Source of the DNA: JBGSUZ01 sp963677505
GTDB taxonomy: Bacteria; Bacillota; Clostridia; Peptostreptococcales; Acidaminobacteraceae
Direction: 5' to 3'
Length of the DNA: 64,000 nt
NCBI GenBank assembly: GCA_963677505.2
Contig: CAXXWB010000041.1
Coordinates: 1-64,000 of the forward strand
The notes beneath the pieces are model-generated. The model made no database searches. It saw nothing but the letters and a program-made list of their open reading frames with translations, and was not told where the DNA came from. Below, piece by piece: positions 52,669 to 62,308 of the stretch (position 1 is the stretch's first letter; each line of letters begins with the position of its first letter). Made by a program: the position numbers and the translations under genes.

Positions 52669-54924
52669 GTGATTTTAAGTCAGTTGGACATAGCATTAAC
52701 CGAAAAGATGCAAGAGATAAACTCACAGGGAAAGCTAAATACCCTCAAGATATAGACATGGAAGGTATGGTCTATGGTCATACCCTGCGCTCGACCATAC
52801 CCTGTGGCACTTTTGAAATGGACTTGTCAGAAGCAGAGGTCTCAGAGGGCGTTATAAAAATATTGACAGCAGAAGATGTGACGGGGCACAATCATCATGG
52901 CGTATTGTTTAAAGACCATGAGATATTTTGTAAAACGAAGGTGAGACGCATTGGCGACCCTATGGCAGTGGTGATTGCAGAAACTGAGGCAATGGCCATT
53001 AAAGCGGTTTCTAAAATTAAAGTGACTTACCAAGAACTCCCTGGGGTGTTCGATCCAGAAGAAGCCCTTAAAGAGGGAGCGCCTCAGGTTCATGATGAAG
53101 TTCCTAATTTGATTTACCATTATAAATGCAATCGTGGAGATGTGGAAAAAGCTTTTAAAGCATCTCATGTCGTGATAGAAAATATATACGAAACCCCTTT
53201 TGTAGACCATGTGTTTCTGCAATTGGAAAGTGGCGTGGCCTATGTGGATAAAAATGATCGAGTGGTTGTAAAAGCTTCTTCTCAGTATCCTCACTTTGAC
53301 CGAATTGAAGTGGCGGAAGCCATTGGGTGTGACGAAGAGAAAGTCATTATTGACAATCCTGTAGTAGGAGGCGCTTTTGGCGGCAGAGAAGATTTGACTC
53401 TACAAGCCCATTTGGCTTTAGCGGCCATCAAAACAGGCAAGCCTGTAAAAATTTCTTATAGCCGTGAAGAGTCGTTCTATGCCCACTCAAAAAGACACCC
53501 TATTAGGATCTATGTTAAAACTGGGGCAGATGCTACAGGGAAGTTGACCGCTTGTGAAGCCAGACTTTATGGTGATACTGGGGCCTATGCCTCATGGGCT
53601 ATAAATGTTATGAGAAAAGCGGGGGTTCATATGACAGGACCTTATGAAATTCCAAATGTGAAAATAGACAGCTATGCAGTCTATACCAACAACCCTTTTG
53701 CAGGGGCTATGAGAGGCTTTGGTGCGACTCAGGTTCCTGTTGCCCATGAACAGCAAATGGATGAGTTGGCAAATGCCCTAGGTATGAGTCCTTATGAAAT
53801 TCGAATGAAGAATATTTTCAGACAAGGCTCTATGACTGCCAATGGACAGGTTCTAATATCCAATGTGCCTCTTGAAAGCTGTCTGAATGCCATTTGGGAC
53901 GCCATGAGCGAGGAGGTTGCCAAAGATGATCAAAACAGGTAGAGGAATTGCCATCACATGGTATGGAACGGGTTATGGAAACGGTTTTCCAGATGTATCT
54001 ATAGCCACAGTAGAACTCCTCGAAGAAGGAGACATTTGCCTGAGGGTAGGTGCTACAGAAGTGGGACAAGGCGCAAAAACTGTTATGCCTCAACTTTGTG
54101 CAGAAGCCCTTGGTATGACTTCGGACCATGTTTATATGCTGTGTGAGCATACGGATGATTTCAAAGATTCAGGAACTGCCGCTGCCAGCAGACAAACTTA
54201 CAACACGGGCAACGCCGTAAAAAAAGCAGCAGAATCCTTTAAAAAGGCCTTGTTGGAAGAAGCTCGGATGATTCTAAAACTCAATTCAACAGTGGGACTT
54301 GAGGTTAAAGACCAAGTGGTTTACTTACCTATGCTCCCAAGCAAACATGTGAGTTTCAAAATGATTGCCCAACTGCTCCTTGAAAATAAGCGGATCTTAT
54401 CCGTGACAGAAACGTTTACAGCTCAAACCGTAGGCATGGACCCAGAAACGGGAGAAGGGGCGCCATATTGGCCCTATACCTATAACGCCTATGGGGTAGA
54501 AGTAGATGTGGACACGGCAACGGGAAGAGTTCAGGTGACAAAAGCTTGGTGCGCCCAAGATGTAGGTCGTGCCATTAACCCTCAATTAGTAGAGGGGCAA
54601 ATCGACGGCGGTTTTGTTATGGGCATGGGTTACGCATTATATGAAGATTTAGGCGTCAAAAATGGTAAAATACTAAATAATAAATTTGCTAAATATATTA
54701 TTCCAACGGCCATGGACATTCCTACCATTCATAAATATTTGATTGAGGAGCCAGAAATGACTGCGCCTTATGGCGCTAAGGGCATTGGTGAACCCGTTAT
54801 GACGCCAGTTGCGCCAGCTATTCTCAACGCCATAGCAGATGCTACAGGGGTAAGAATTCGAAGCTTGCCAGCAACGCCAGATGTGGTACTTAAAGCCCTT
54901 GGAGAAAGCAATATCCAAAATTAG
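52665..54924 (+). CDS. Xanthine dehydrogenase, molybdenum-cofactor subunit, frame broken by one base
   Basis: The catalytic subunit hydroxylates hypoxanthine to xanthine at a molybdenum centre. VVGGAFGGREDLTLQ and NNPFAGAMRGFGATQ are conserved substrate- and cofactor-binding segments; the C-terminal half has EVGQGAKTVMPQL and PYGAKGIGEP with the catalytic glutamate. The frame changes +1 between 53917 and 53942; dropping one base near CCAAAGATG gives VAK-MIKTGRGIA and about 752 residues. The bases match a single ancestral gene, so an error is likely. Confidence 0.9.
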
Positions 54925-54933
54925 GAGGTTTCT

Positions 54934-56670
54934 ATGACGGGAATGGAAACAAAAGATCAGATAAAAAAGAGAATTGATGTGGCTGCAGGAAGAGTGGCGG
55001 CAGACTTGGTTCTTAAAAATGGACAAGTAATCAATGTGTTTACTGAAGAAATTTATACAGCCAACATTGCCATTGTAGATGGGGTCATCGCTGCTGTTTC
55101 AGAACTGGACTATGAAGGCGCCCTTGAAGTGGATTTAAATGGCGCTTTTGTATCCCCAGGTCTTATAGATGGTCACGTACATATTGAATCTTCCATGGTA
55201 ACGCCAGCAGAATTTGCCAAGAGCATTTTGCCTAGAGGGACGACCAGTATTGTAGCTGATCCCCATGAAATTGCTAATGTATGTGGTATTGAAGGCATTG
55301 AATACATGCTTGAAGCCAGTGAAGGGGTACCACTCGATATTTTCGTCATGCTCCCATCTTGTGTACCCTCTACGGATTTCGAACACTCTGGGGCAATTTT
55401 AAAGGCGAAGGAACTCAGCCTTCTCATTGATGATCCTAGAGTTTTAGGTCTTGGCGAATTAATGGATTATCCAGCGGTTATTAACGCCCATAGCGACATT
55501 GTGGACAAGGTGAACATGGCCAAGGGCAAGTTGGTTGATGGACATGGTCCTGTCATCAGTGGAAAAGATTTGAATGCCTATGTCAGTGCAGGGGTTAGAA
55601 CGGAACATGAATGTACCACGGCTGAGGAAATGTTGGAGCGATTGAGACTGGGCATGTATATTCAAATGAGGGAAGGATCAGCGGCGAGAAATTTACGATC
55701 ACTTCTGCCTGTTGTCAGCAAAGAAAACATGAGAAGGGTCTTTTTCTGTACCGATGATAGACACCCAGGGGACATACTCACTGATGGTCACATTGATAAT
55801 CATATTAGAATTGCTATAAAGTCAGGCTTACCCCCAATCATGGCCATTAAAATGGGGTCGCTCAATGCGGCAGAGGCCTACCATCTTTATAATAAAGGGG
55901 CAATCGCCCCAGGGTTTGCAGCGGATATTGCCATTTTGACAAATTTGGAAAAGTACACTGTAGATTCCGTTTATAAAGCTGGGAAATTGGTAGCTAAACA
56001 GGGAAAGGCCTTATTTGAACATGAAGTGCTGATGAAGCCAGAAGTGATTAATACCGTTCACTTCAAACCTGTAACAGAAGACGATTTTAAAATTCCGATG
56101 ACATCAGATATTGCAAGGGTGATCCAGCTTAAGCCCCATTCACTGGTTACCAACGAAGCTATTCGTAAAGTCGATGTAGAAGAGGGCTATTATGCCTACA
56201 ATGAAAAATTAGATTTATTAAAGTTGGCTGTTATTGAACGCCATCATGAAACGGGAAGCATTGGCCTTGGATTAGTGGAAGGTTTTGGTCTAAAAAATGG
56301 GGCGATTGCTTCAACGGTAGCCCATGACTCCCATAACCTAATCGTTATTGGCGATACAGATGCCCATTTGAAACTGGCAGCTGAAACCATACAAGAAATA
56401 GGCGGCGGTTTGGTGCTCGTCCATGACGGTAAAGTAGTTGGAACTTTGCCACTGCAAATTGGTGGCATCATGTCGGACCAAAGCTTAGAATTTGTTGACA
56501 AAGCCCTAAACAAGCTTTTGGAACAAGCTTACAACTGTGGTGTCAGCAAGGATTTTGATCCGTTTATGACCTTAGCTTTCTTGGCACTGCCTGTTATACC
56601 AGAACTAAAGCTGACAGATATGGGTCTCTTTGATGTGAATCGCTTTGAATTTGTTCCCCTTTGCGTGTAA
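54934..56670 (+). CDS. ade: Adenine deaminase, canonical type
   Basis: Deaminates adenine to hypoxanthine. The intact 578-residue protein has DGHVHIESSM, VDGHGPVISGKDL, TEHECTT and the full FFCTDDRHPGDIL motif. The second domain contains AVIERHHETGSIG and VAHDSHN. It lies 10 bases after the xanthine dehydrogenase genes, so together they convert adenine to xanthine. AGGAGG precedes ATG 54934. Compare with the divergent paralogue at 47795. Confidence 0.94.
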   Translation: MTGMETKDQIKKRIDVAAGRVAADLVLKNGQVINVFTEEIYTANIAIVDGVIAAVSELDYEGALEVDLNGAFVSPGLIDGHVHIESSMVTPAEFAKSILPRGTTSIVADPHEIANVCGIEGIEYMLEASEGVPLDIFVMLPSCVPSTDFEHSGAILKAKELSLLIDDPRVLGLGELMDYPAVINAHSDIVDKVNMAKGKLVDGHGPVISGKDLNAYVSAGVRTEHECTTAEEMLERLRLGMYIQMREGSAARNLRSLLPVVSKENMRRVFFCTDDRHPGDILTDGHIDNHIRIAIKSGLPPIMAIKMGSLNAAEAYHLYNKGAIAPGFAADIAILTNLEKYTVDSVYKAGKLVAKQGKALFEHEVLMKPEVINTVHFKPVTEDDFKIPMTSDIARVIQLKPHSLVTNEAIRKVDVEEGYYAYNEKLDLLKLAVIERHHETGSIGLGLVEGFGLKNGAIASTVAHDSHNLIVIGDTDAHLKLAAETIQEIGGGLVLVHDGKVVGTLPLQIGGIMSDQSLEFVDKALNKLLEQAYNCGVSKDFDPFMTLAFLALPVIPELKLTDMGLFDVNRFEFVPLCV

Positions 56671-56692
56671 TAATAGGTTTGACCGATAATAA

Positions 56693-56728
56693 AAAACCTG
56701 AGTCTCTAAGGAGACTCGGGTTTTATTT
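56693..56728 (+). terminator. Terminator ending the purine locus
   Basis: AAAACCTGAGTCTC and GAGACTCGGGTTTT arms (one G-T pair) with a four-base loop, then TATTT. Confidence 0.88.
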
Positions 56729-56835
56729 AGTTAAGGTTTGTTAATTTGTCGACAAAATGTAAGACGTCACTATTCAAAAAAGTAAAAATAGGATAATATT
56801 GTTTAAGATATATAGGAAAGTGTGATGAGGCAATT

Positions 56836-57684
56836 ATGAATTATATTTCGATAGAAGATTTTGATTTACAACATATTTTTGATTGCGGTCAAGCTTTCCG
56901 CTGGGAAAAGGTGGCCGACTACGACTATATAGGGGTTTCAAAGGATCAGGTCCTAAGAATAACTCAAGAGGGAACACGGATTGGCTTCAGTTGTGAGACT
57001 CAGTTATTTGATGAATTTTGGCATCCTTACTTTGATTTGAACACAAACTATGATCAGATTAAAAGAACCTTGCTTATAAAAGACCCTAGCCTTACAGATG
57101 CAATTGAGTTTGGCTCAGGGATACGTCTTTTAAATCAAGAGCCCTTTGAAATGCTCATTACTTTTATTTTATCAGCCAATAATCATATACCAAGGATTAG
57201 GTCTTTGGTTAAAAAACTTTGTGAAAATTATGGCAATTCGATAGAACATCCTTGGACAGACTTAATAGGACCTGTGTACTCCTTCCCAACGCCTCAGGCT
57301 TTGGCAGCCGGGAAAATAGAAGACTTCAGAGCTTTAGGTTTGGGTTACAGAGACCGTTATGTTCTTGAAAGCGCTTTGAAAGTTGCTGAGACACCAGATA
57401 TTTTGGGTAGAATTCAAGAGATGTCCTATGGGGATGCAAAACAGGAACTTTTGACTTTCTCAGGGGTGGGGCCTAAGGTTGCAGATTGTATTTTGTTGTT
57501 TTCTTCAGGGAGACATCAAGCTTTTCCAATAGATACATGGATTAAGAAAACCCTTGAAAGAAGGTATGGGCTTCATCAGCTTAGCACCAAGGCTTTAGAA
57601 GCTTGGACAGACAGTGCTTTTGGTGAACTTAAGGGCTATGCCCAACAGTATATGTTCTTTTATGAAAGAGAAAAGCAAGTTTAA
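56836..57684 (+). CDS. 8-oxoguanine DNA glycosylase, OGG1-like
   Basis: Base-excision repair enzyme of the helix-hairpin-helix GPD class (282 residues). The N-terminal OGG domain begins with DFDLQHIFDCGQAFRW; the HhH-GPD region has FSGVGPKVADCILLF with the catalytic lysine and the aspartate in FPIDTWIKK. Bacterial OGG1-type enzymes are typical of clostridia. Start ATG 56836 follows TGAGG. Confidence 0.93.
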   Translation: MNYISIEDFDLQHIFDCGQAFRWEKVADYDYIGVSKDQVLRITQEGTRIGFSCETQLFDEFWHPYFDLNTNYDQIKRTLLIKDPSLTDAIEFGSGIRLLNQEPFEMLITFILSANNHIPRIRSLVKKLCENYGNSIEHPWTDLIGPVYSFPTPQALAAGKIEDFRALGLGYRDRYVLESALKVAETPDILGRIQEMSYGDAKQELLTFSGVGPKVADCILLFSSGRHQAFPIDTWIKKTLERRYGLHQLSTKALEAWTDSAFGELKGYAQQYMFFYEREKQV

Positions 57685-57790
57685 AAAAATGTATGGTTAA
57701 AAGGGAAGATTATCCCTTACGAAAATGATAATTAAAATTTGCCTTGGGTATAAGTGAAACAAGTCTATATCTTCAGAAAGGATTAATCCT

Positions 57791-59035
57791 ATGGATGTGT
57801 TTATTGCCAGACAACCTATTTTTGACAGGCGGCAGAAGGTATATGCTTACGAACTGCTGTATCGCTCAGGAACTGAAAACAGCAGTTCCTTCAAGTCAGG
57901 CGATTCAGCAACCTCTAGCGTAATTATAACGTCCCTAACTATGGGGTCAGATACACTGACAGAGGGAAATCGAGCATTTATCAATTTTACTGAGACCTTA
58001 ATCAAAGATGAGGTTCCAAAATTATTCTCTCCAGAATATTTGGTCGTAGAGCTACTGGAAAACATTGTTCCAGATGAGGCTTTAGTTCAGCGTATCAAGG
58101 AATTGAAGGCCCTTGGCTATATGATTGCCCTTGACGACTATATTGCTTCATACGAGTACGATGAATTAGTAGAACTTGCAGATATTATCAAAGTTGACTT
58201 TGTAGATACGACCCAAACGGAGCGTTGGCGTATGTCAGAGCGTTTTAGAGAAATGGATAAAAAGCTTTTGGCTGAGAAAGTTGAAACCATTGAAGAGTTT
58301 GATGAAGCCTTCCAATTGGGCTTCCATTATTTCCAAGGCTATTTCTTTGCAAAGCCTAGAATAATGAAGGGTAAAGAGGCAACCAGCCTCAACAGCAACT
58401 ACCTTGAAATCATGCAGGAGTTAGATATGCCTGAACCAGGTTATGAAAAAATATCGGCGATTATGGAGAGAGATGTAGCTTTGACCTTTAAACTCCTCAA
58501 ACTCATTAACTCGCCAGCCTTTTACACCAACAGTAAAATTGCCTCTGTAAAGCAGGCTTTAGTTCTTCTAGGGTTTAAAGAAATTAGAAAATGGATAATG
58601 GTCGTTATGCTTCGAGACCTTGGCAAGAATAAACCAGATGAAGTTTTAAAAACTTGCTTGATAAGAGCGAAAATGGCAGAACTCATAGCGAATATTTCTA
58701 AGGAAGGACGCCGTAAAAATGAAATGTTTATTATGGGCCTTTTCTCTATGATAGACACTTTAATGGATCAGGACCTCTATTCCATATTAGGCGGACTGCC
58801 TCTTGAAGATGATATCAAGGAAGCTATGATAGGCAAGGAGAATAAGCTTCATCATATGTTTATGGTCGTTCTTAATTATGAAAAAGGCAGTTGGGACGAG
58901 TTAGCCGCAGAAACGGAATCTCTGGGTATAAAATCTAAAGACATTCCAGAACTGTACTATCAGTCTCTTGGATGGGCGGAAAAAATATTCAACAGCAGCG
59001 AACCAGAAGTGGGTTCGAAGAAGTTATTAGGTTAA
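57791..59035 (+). CDS. EAL-HDOD signalling protein (YuxH-like)
   Basis: 414 residues. The N-terminal EAL-type domain (VFIARQPIFDRRQKVYAYELL; then ALDDYIASYEY and KVDFVD) is followed by an HDOD domain (about 205-390; ISAIMERDVALTFKLLKLINSPAF). The EAL catalytic motif is altered (ELL in place of EAL), so phosphodiesterase activity is doubtful; the family usually acts as a signalling scaffold. AAAGGA precedes ATG 57791. Confidence 0.92.
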   Translation: MDVFIARQPIFDRRQKVYAYELLYRSGTENSSSFKSGDSATSSVIITSLTMGSDTLTEGNRAFINFTETLIKDEVPKLFSPEYLVVELLENIVPDEALVQRIKELKALGYMIALDDYIASYEYDELVELADIIKVDFVDTTQTERWRMSERFREMDKKLLAEKVETIEEFDEAFQLGFHYFQGYFFAKPRIMKGKEATSLNSNYLEIMQELDMPEPGYEKISAIMERDVALTFKLLKLINSPAFYTNSKIASVKQALVLLGFKEIRKWIMVVMLRDLGKNKPDEVLKTCLIRAKMAELIANISKEGRRKNEMFIMGLFSMIDTLMDQDLYSILGGLPLEDDIKEAMIGKENKLHHMFMVVLNYEKGSWDELAAETESLGIKSKDIPELYYQSLGWAEKIFNSSEPEVGSKKLLG

Positions 59036-59060
59036 TAAAAAACTTCATTTTAGAAGCTGA

Positions 59061-59098
59061 AACAGCAGACGATTAAGCCATGTCTGCTGTTTTTTTTG
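59061..59098 (+). terminator. Terminator after the EAL-HDOD gene
   Basis: AACAGCAGAC and GTCTGCTGTT perfect arms, then eight T. Confidence 0.88.
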
Positions 59099-59134
59099 TG
59101 CCAATAGTAAAGTGTTTTTTTTCTTTCAAAAGTA

Positions 59135-59193
59135 TTGCAATCTTTTCAAAACAGGTATATATTGAAATTAACATATGAATGATTGTTCATATG
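59135..59193 (+). promoter_or_regulatory. Promoter and operator of the cadC-like/cadA operon
   Basis: Promoter TTGCAA (59135-59140), 17 bases, TATATT (59158-59163). Immediately downstream is the perfect palindrome CATATGAA-TGATTG-TTCATATG (59172-59193), placed as an ArsR/CadC operator that blocks transcription until metal binds the regulator. Confidence 0.75.
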
Positions 59194-59221
59194 AACACAT
59201 ATTAAATCAAGGAGGTTCCTT

Positions 59222-59581
59222 ATGGGCCAATCAGAATACAATTGTGACTGCAATGTGGTACACAATGCAGTCGTAGAAATCGTTAAGGGAAAAATGGCAG
59301 AGGAAGAAAAATTATATGATCTCGCTGATTTTTTTAAAGTATTGGGAGATTCTACGAGAATCAGAATCATTTGTGCTCTTTTCGAAGCTGAATTATGTGT
59401 CTGTGACATTGCCAATGTTCTCGGCATGACTCAATCATCCATTAGCCATCAGCTTAAAACCTTGAAACAGGCAAGGTTGGTTAAGAGCAGAAGAGACGGG
59501 AAAACCATGTTTTATTCCTTAGACGATGAGCACGTTCAAAAAATATTTGACCTAGGCATGATTCACTTGACACATGAATAG
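59222..59581 (+). CDS. cadC: ArsR/CadC-type metal-responsive repressor
   Basis: A 119-residue winged-helix repressor. Metal-binding cysteines lie at the N-terminus (CDC, residues 8-10) and in the alpha-3 helix (ELCVCD, 59 and 61), the CadC arrangement that senses Cd, Pb or Zn. The recognition helix TQSSISHQLKTLKQARLV is clear. AAGGAGG precedes ATG 59222. It is upstream of its target pump and its own operator. Confidence 0.93.
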   Translation: MGQSEYNCDCNVVHNAVVEIVKGKMAEEEKLYDLADFFKVLGDSTRIRIICALFEAELCVCDIANVLGMTQSSISHQLKTLKQARLVKSRRDGKTMFYSLDDEHVQKIFDLGMIHLTHE

Positions 59582-59611
59582 CCTAAGTGGACAGAAAAGG
59601 AGGGAGACTCT

Positions 59612-61742
59612 ATGGAAAAGCAAAAAAAATATAAATATGAACTTTGTAATTTAAACTGCGCAGGTTGTGCAGGGAAAATAGAAAGCGATTTGATCTCTGC
59701 AGAGTTCATAGACTTGGCAGCTTTAAATTTTGCTTCAAAACAGTTGATTATTAGGCCGAAAACTGCCATGACGGAGGAAGATGTCAGGGTTAAAGTCGAT
59801 CAAATTGTTAAGAAATATGAGAAAGATGTAGACGTACTGAGTCGCTCTGACGAAGAAAAAATGTCTGGAAAGTCTGGAAATGGTTCTTTGGCGCGTCGAA
59901 AAGAAATTTTGGAAAAAGCCCTGTTGGCATTGGGCTCGATTTTGTTTGGTATAGGCTTACTCTCTAGGTATCAACTGAATTTTGGGTTTTATATTGAAAC
60001 GGGTTTCTTTATAGGGGCCTATCTGCTCATTGGTGCTGAAGTTTTAATCAGTGCTGTGAGAAATATACTAAGAGGTTCTTGGTTTGACGAACAATTCCTT
60101 ATGACCATTGCTACCTTAAGTGCTTGGGGTATTGGAGAATATCCTGAGGCAGTAGCGGTTATGCTCTTTTATAAAGTAGGAGAGCTTTTTGAGGACTATG
60201 CCGTCAACAAGAGCCGGAAAACCATTGAAGGCTTAGTGGATATTAAAGAAAATACTACCCATTTGGTAGATGATTTTCATCAGATCAAAGACGTTCCTAC
60301 GGATTTTGTAAAGGTAGGCAGCATGATTTTAGTTCGGCCTGGGGAAAGAATTCCGCTGGACGGCGTTATTGTAGAAGGTAATTCTATTTTGGATGTCAGC
60401 GCCTTGACGGGAGAGTCACTTCCCATAAAGGCTGGTGGAAATGATACCGTCTTTAGCGGCGCCATCAATCTGAACAGCGTCCTTAAAATCAGAACCACAG
60501 CAGACTTTGAAAACTCTATGGTCGGTAAAATTTTAGACTTAATAGAAAATGCAGGGGGCAGAAAAGCGGCAACGGAAAAATTTATTACCCGCTTTGCCAA
60601 ATATTATACTCCTACGGTGGTCTTTACAGCATTGGCATTGGCTCTTATCCCACCTTTTTTTACAGGGCATAATTTTGGAGAGTGGATCTATAGAGCTTCC
60701 ATTTTCCTTGTCGTCTCTTGTCCTTGTGCCCTTGTAATTTCAGTGCCGCTTGGGTATTTTGGTGGCATAGGAAAGGCTTCCAAATATGGGATATTGGTTA
60801 AAGGCGGTAATTATTTAGAGGCCCTTACCAAGGTAGACACGGTCTTGTTGGATAAAACAGGTACCATCACTCAAGGTAAATTCTCAGTCAGCAGCGTACA
60901 ATTAGGGAAGGGCGCGACAGAAGCGGACTTGCTTCAAACGGTTCTCGATTTGGAACATTTATCGAACCATCCCATTGCTAAATCTATTGTGAAGTATGCA
61001 GAGGATAAAAACTATCGCCCTCAAAGGGTTTCTAATTACGAAGAAATTCCGGGAAAAGGGATTAAAGCCAATAGCGATGGGGCTTCTATTCTAGGGGGAA
61101 ATGAAAAGATTCTAAGGGATTTAGGTATTGAAATTCCCGTTATAACCGACAGTGGCAGTGTGGTCTATGTGGTTAAAGACAATCAACTTCTTGGAACCCT
61201 TGTGGTCTCGGATATGATTAAGGCTACTTCTAAAGAAGCCATCCAAAAGTTGAAAGCCGCTGGTATTAAACAAGTGGTTATGCTGACGGGAGGACAAAGC
61301 ATCTGTAGGAGAAGAGGTGGGGCGTCAGGTTGGGGTAGACAAAGTCTTTTCAGAACTTTTACCTCATGAGAAAGTGGCGAAAATTGAAGAAGCTAGAATT
61401 GCTTCTAAAGGCGTGGTCTTTATTGGAGACGGACTTAACGATGCACCGGCCCTAGCCCTTGCAGACGTAGGGGTTGCCATGGGAGGCATGGGTGCAGACC
61501 TTTCCATAGAGGCTGCCGACATTGTCATTATGAACGACGACTTAATGAAACTGGTCGAGGGCATTAAAATTGCCAAGGGAACTCAGCGTATTATTATGCA
61601 AAACATAGTCTTCGCCCTTGGTGTTAAAGCCTTAGTCCTTATTCTTGGGGCGGTGGGCATAGCGACCATGTGGGAAGCAGTCTTTGCAGATGTGGGCGTA
61701 GCCCTCATTGCAATCATGAATTCTATGCGAAATAATGGGTAA
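59612..61742 (+). CDS. cadA: Heavy-metal (Cd/Zn/Pb) P-type ATPase, frame broken by one extra G
   Basis: Exports divalent soft metals. The N-terminal heavy-metal domain has NCAGC (16-19). Membrane motif SCPCAL, phosphorylation site DKTGTI, the SNHPIAKS motif and GDGLNDAPALA are all present. The frame is lost at GGAGGAC (61289-61295): one extra G there. Removing it gives TGDKASVGEEVG and joins the C-terminal half for about 709 residues. Transcribed with the CadC-like repressor, 30 bases apart. Confidence 0.92.
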
Positions 61743-61776
61743 TATAAAAAAATATAAACGGTGAAGAATTAAGCCA

Positions 61777-61816
61777 TTGACATAGTTTTTAGCACTCTTT
61801 AACTAGGGAGTGCTAA
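61777..61816 (+). promoter_or_regulatory. groESL promoter and CIRCE operator
   Basis: TTGACA (61777-61782) and the HrcA-binding inverted repeat TTAGCACTC (61789-61797) / GAGTGCTAA (61808-61816). Both CIRCE arms are perfect but the spacer is 10 bases, not the standard 9; the extra base may be another sequencing insertion in the GGG run. Implies control by HrcA. Confidence 0.9.
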
Positions 61817-61958
61817 AAACTATTGATTTTTGATAAGGTTTATACTATGATGATATTGTACCGTTCCAAAGTTGAACGTTAAGACTTCGTTTTCAAGTCG
61901 TTTCATAATAGGAAGCGACTTCTATACCATTAACAAAATTTGCAAGGAGGTTTCATTA

Positions 61959-62244
61959 ATGAACATTAAACCACTAGGAGAAAGAGTTGTTATTAAGAAG
62001 GTTGAAGCTGAGGAAAAGACTAAAAGCGGCATTGTGCTTCCAGGTCAAGCTCAGGAAAAGCCACAGGTTAGCAGAAGTTCTGGCAGTTGGACCAGGCGGT
62101 TATGTAGACGGCAAAGAAGTAAAAATGGAAGTTAAAGTTGGGGACAGAGTTATTTTCCCTAAGTATTCAGGCACAGAAATCAAAATTGATGGAGAAGAGT
62201 TGACCATCATTGAGCAATCTAAATTATTGGCAATCATCGAATAA
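61959..62244 (+). CDS. groES: Co-chaperonin GroES, frame broken by one extra base
   Basis: The 10-kDa lid of the GroEL chaperonin. ATG 61959 follows AAGGAGG. MNIKPLGERVVIKKVE and the mobile loop KTKSGIVLPGQAQEKPQ are in one frame; AEVLAVGPGGYVDGK to the end is in the next. One extra base near 62066-62070 (CAGGTTAGC) explains it, restoring about 94 residues. groES is normally essential, so this is almost surely an error. Confidence 0.95.
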
Positions 62245-62308
62245 AAAGGGACTCTGGAACTAGCCCTAAAAGACATAACCTAATTACTTAGTATAGGAGG
62301 AACTTAAC

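Noticed and set aside
41123..56670. Ethanolamine, propanediol or choline type microcompartment
   Set aside because: No ammonia lyase, diol dehydratase, glycyl-radical enzyme, aldehyde or alcohol dehydrogenase or phosphotransacylase gene was found among the neighbours.
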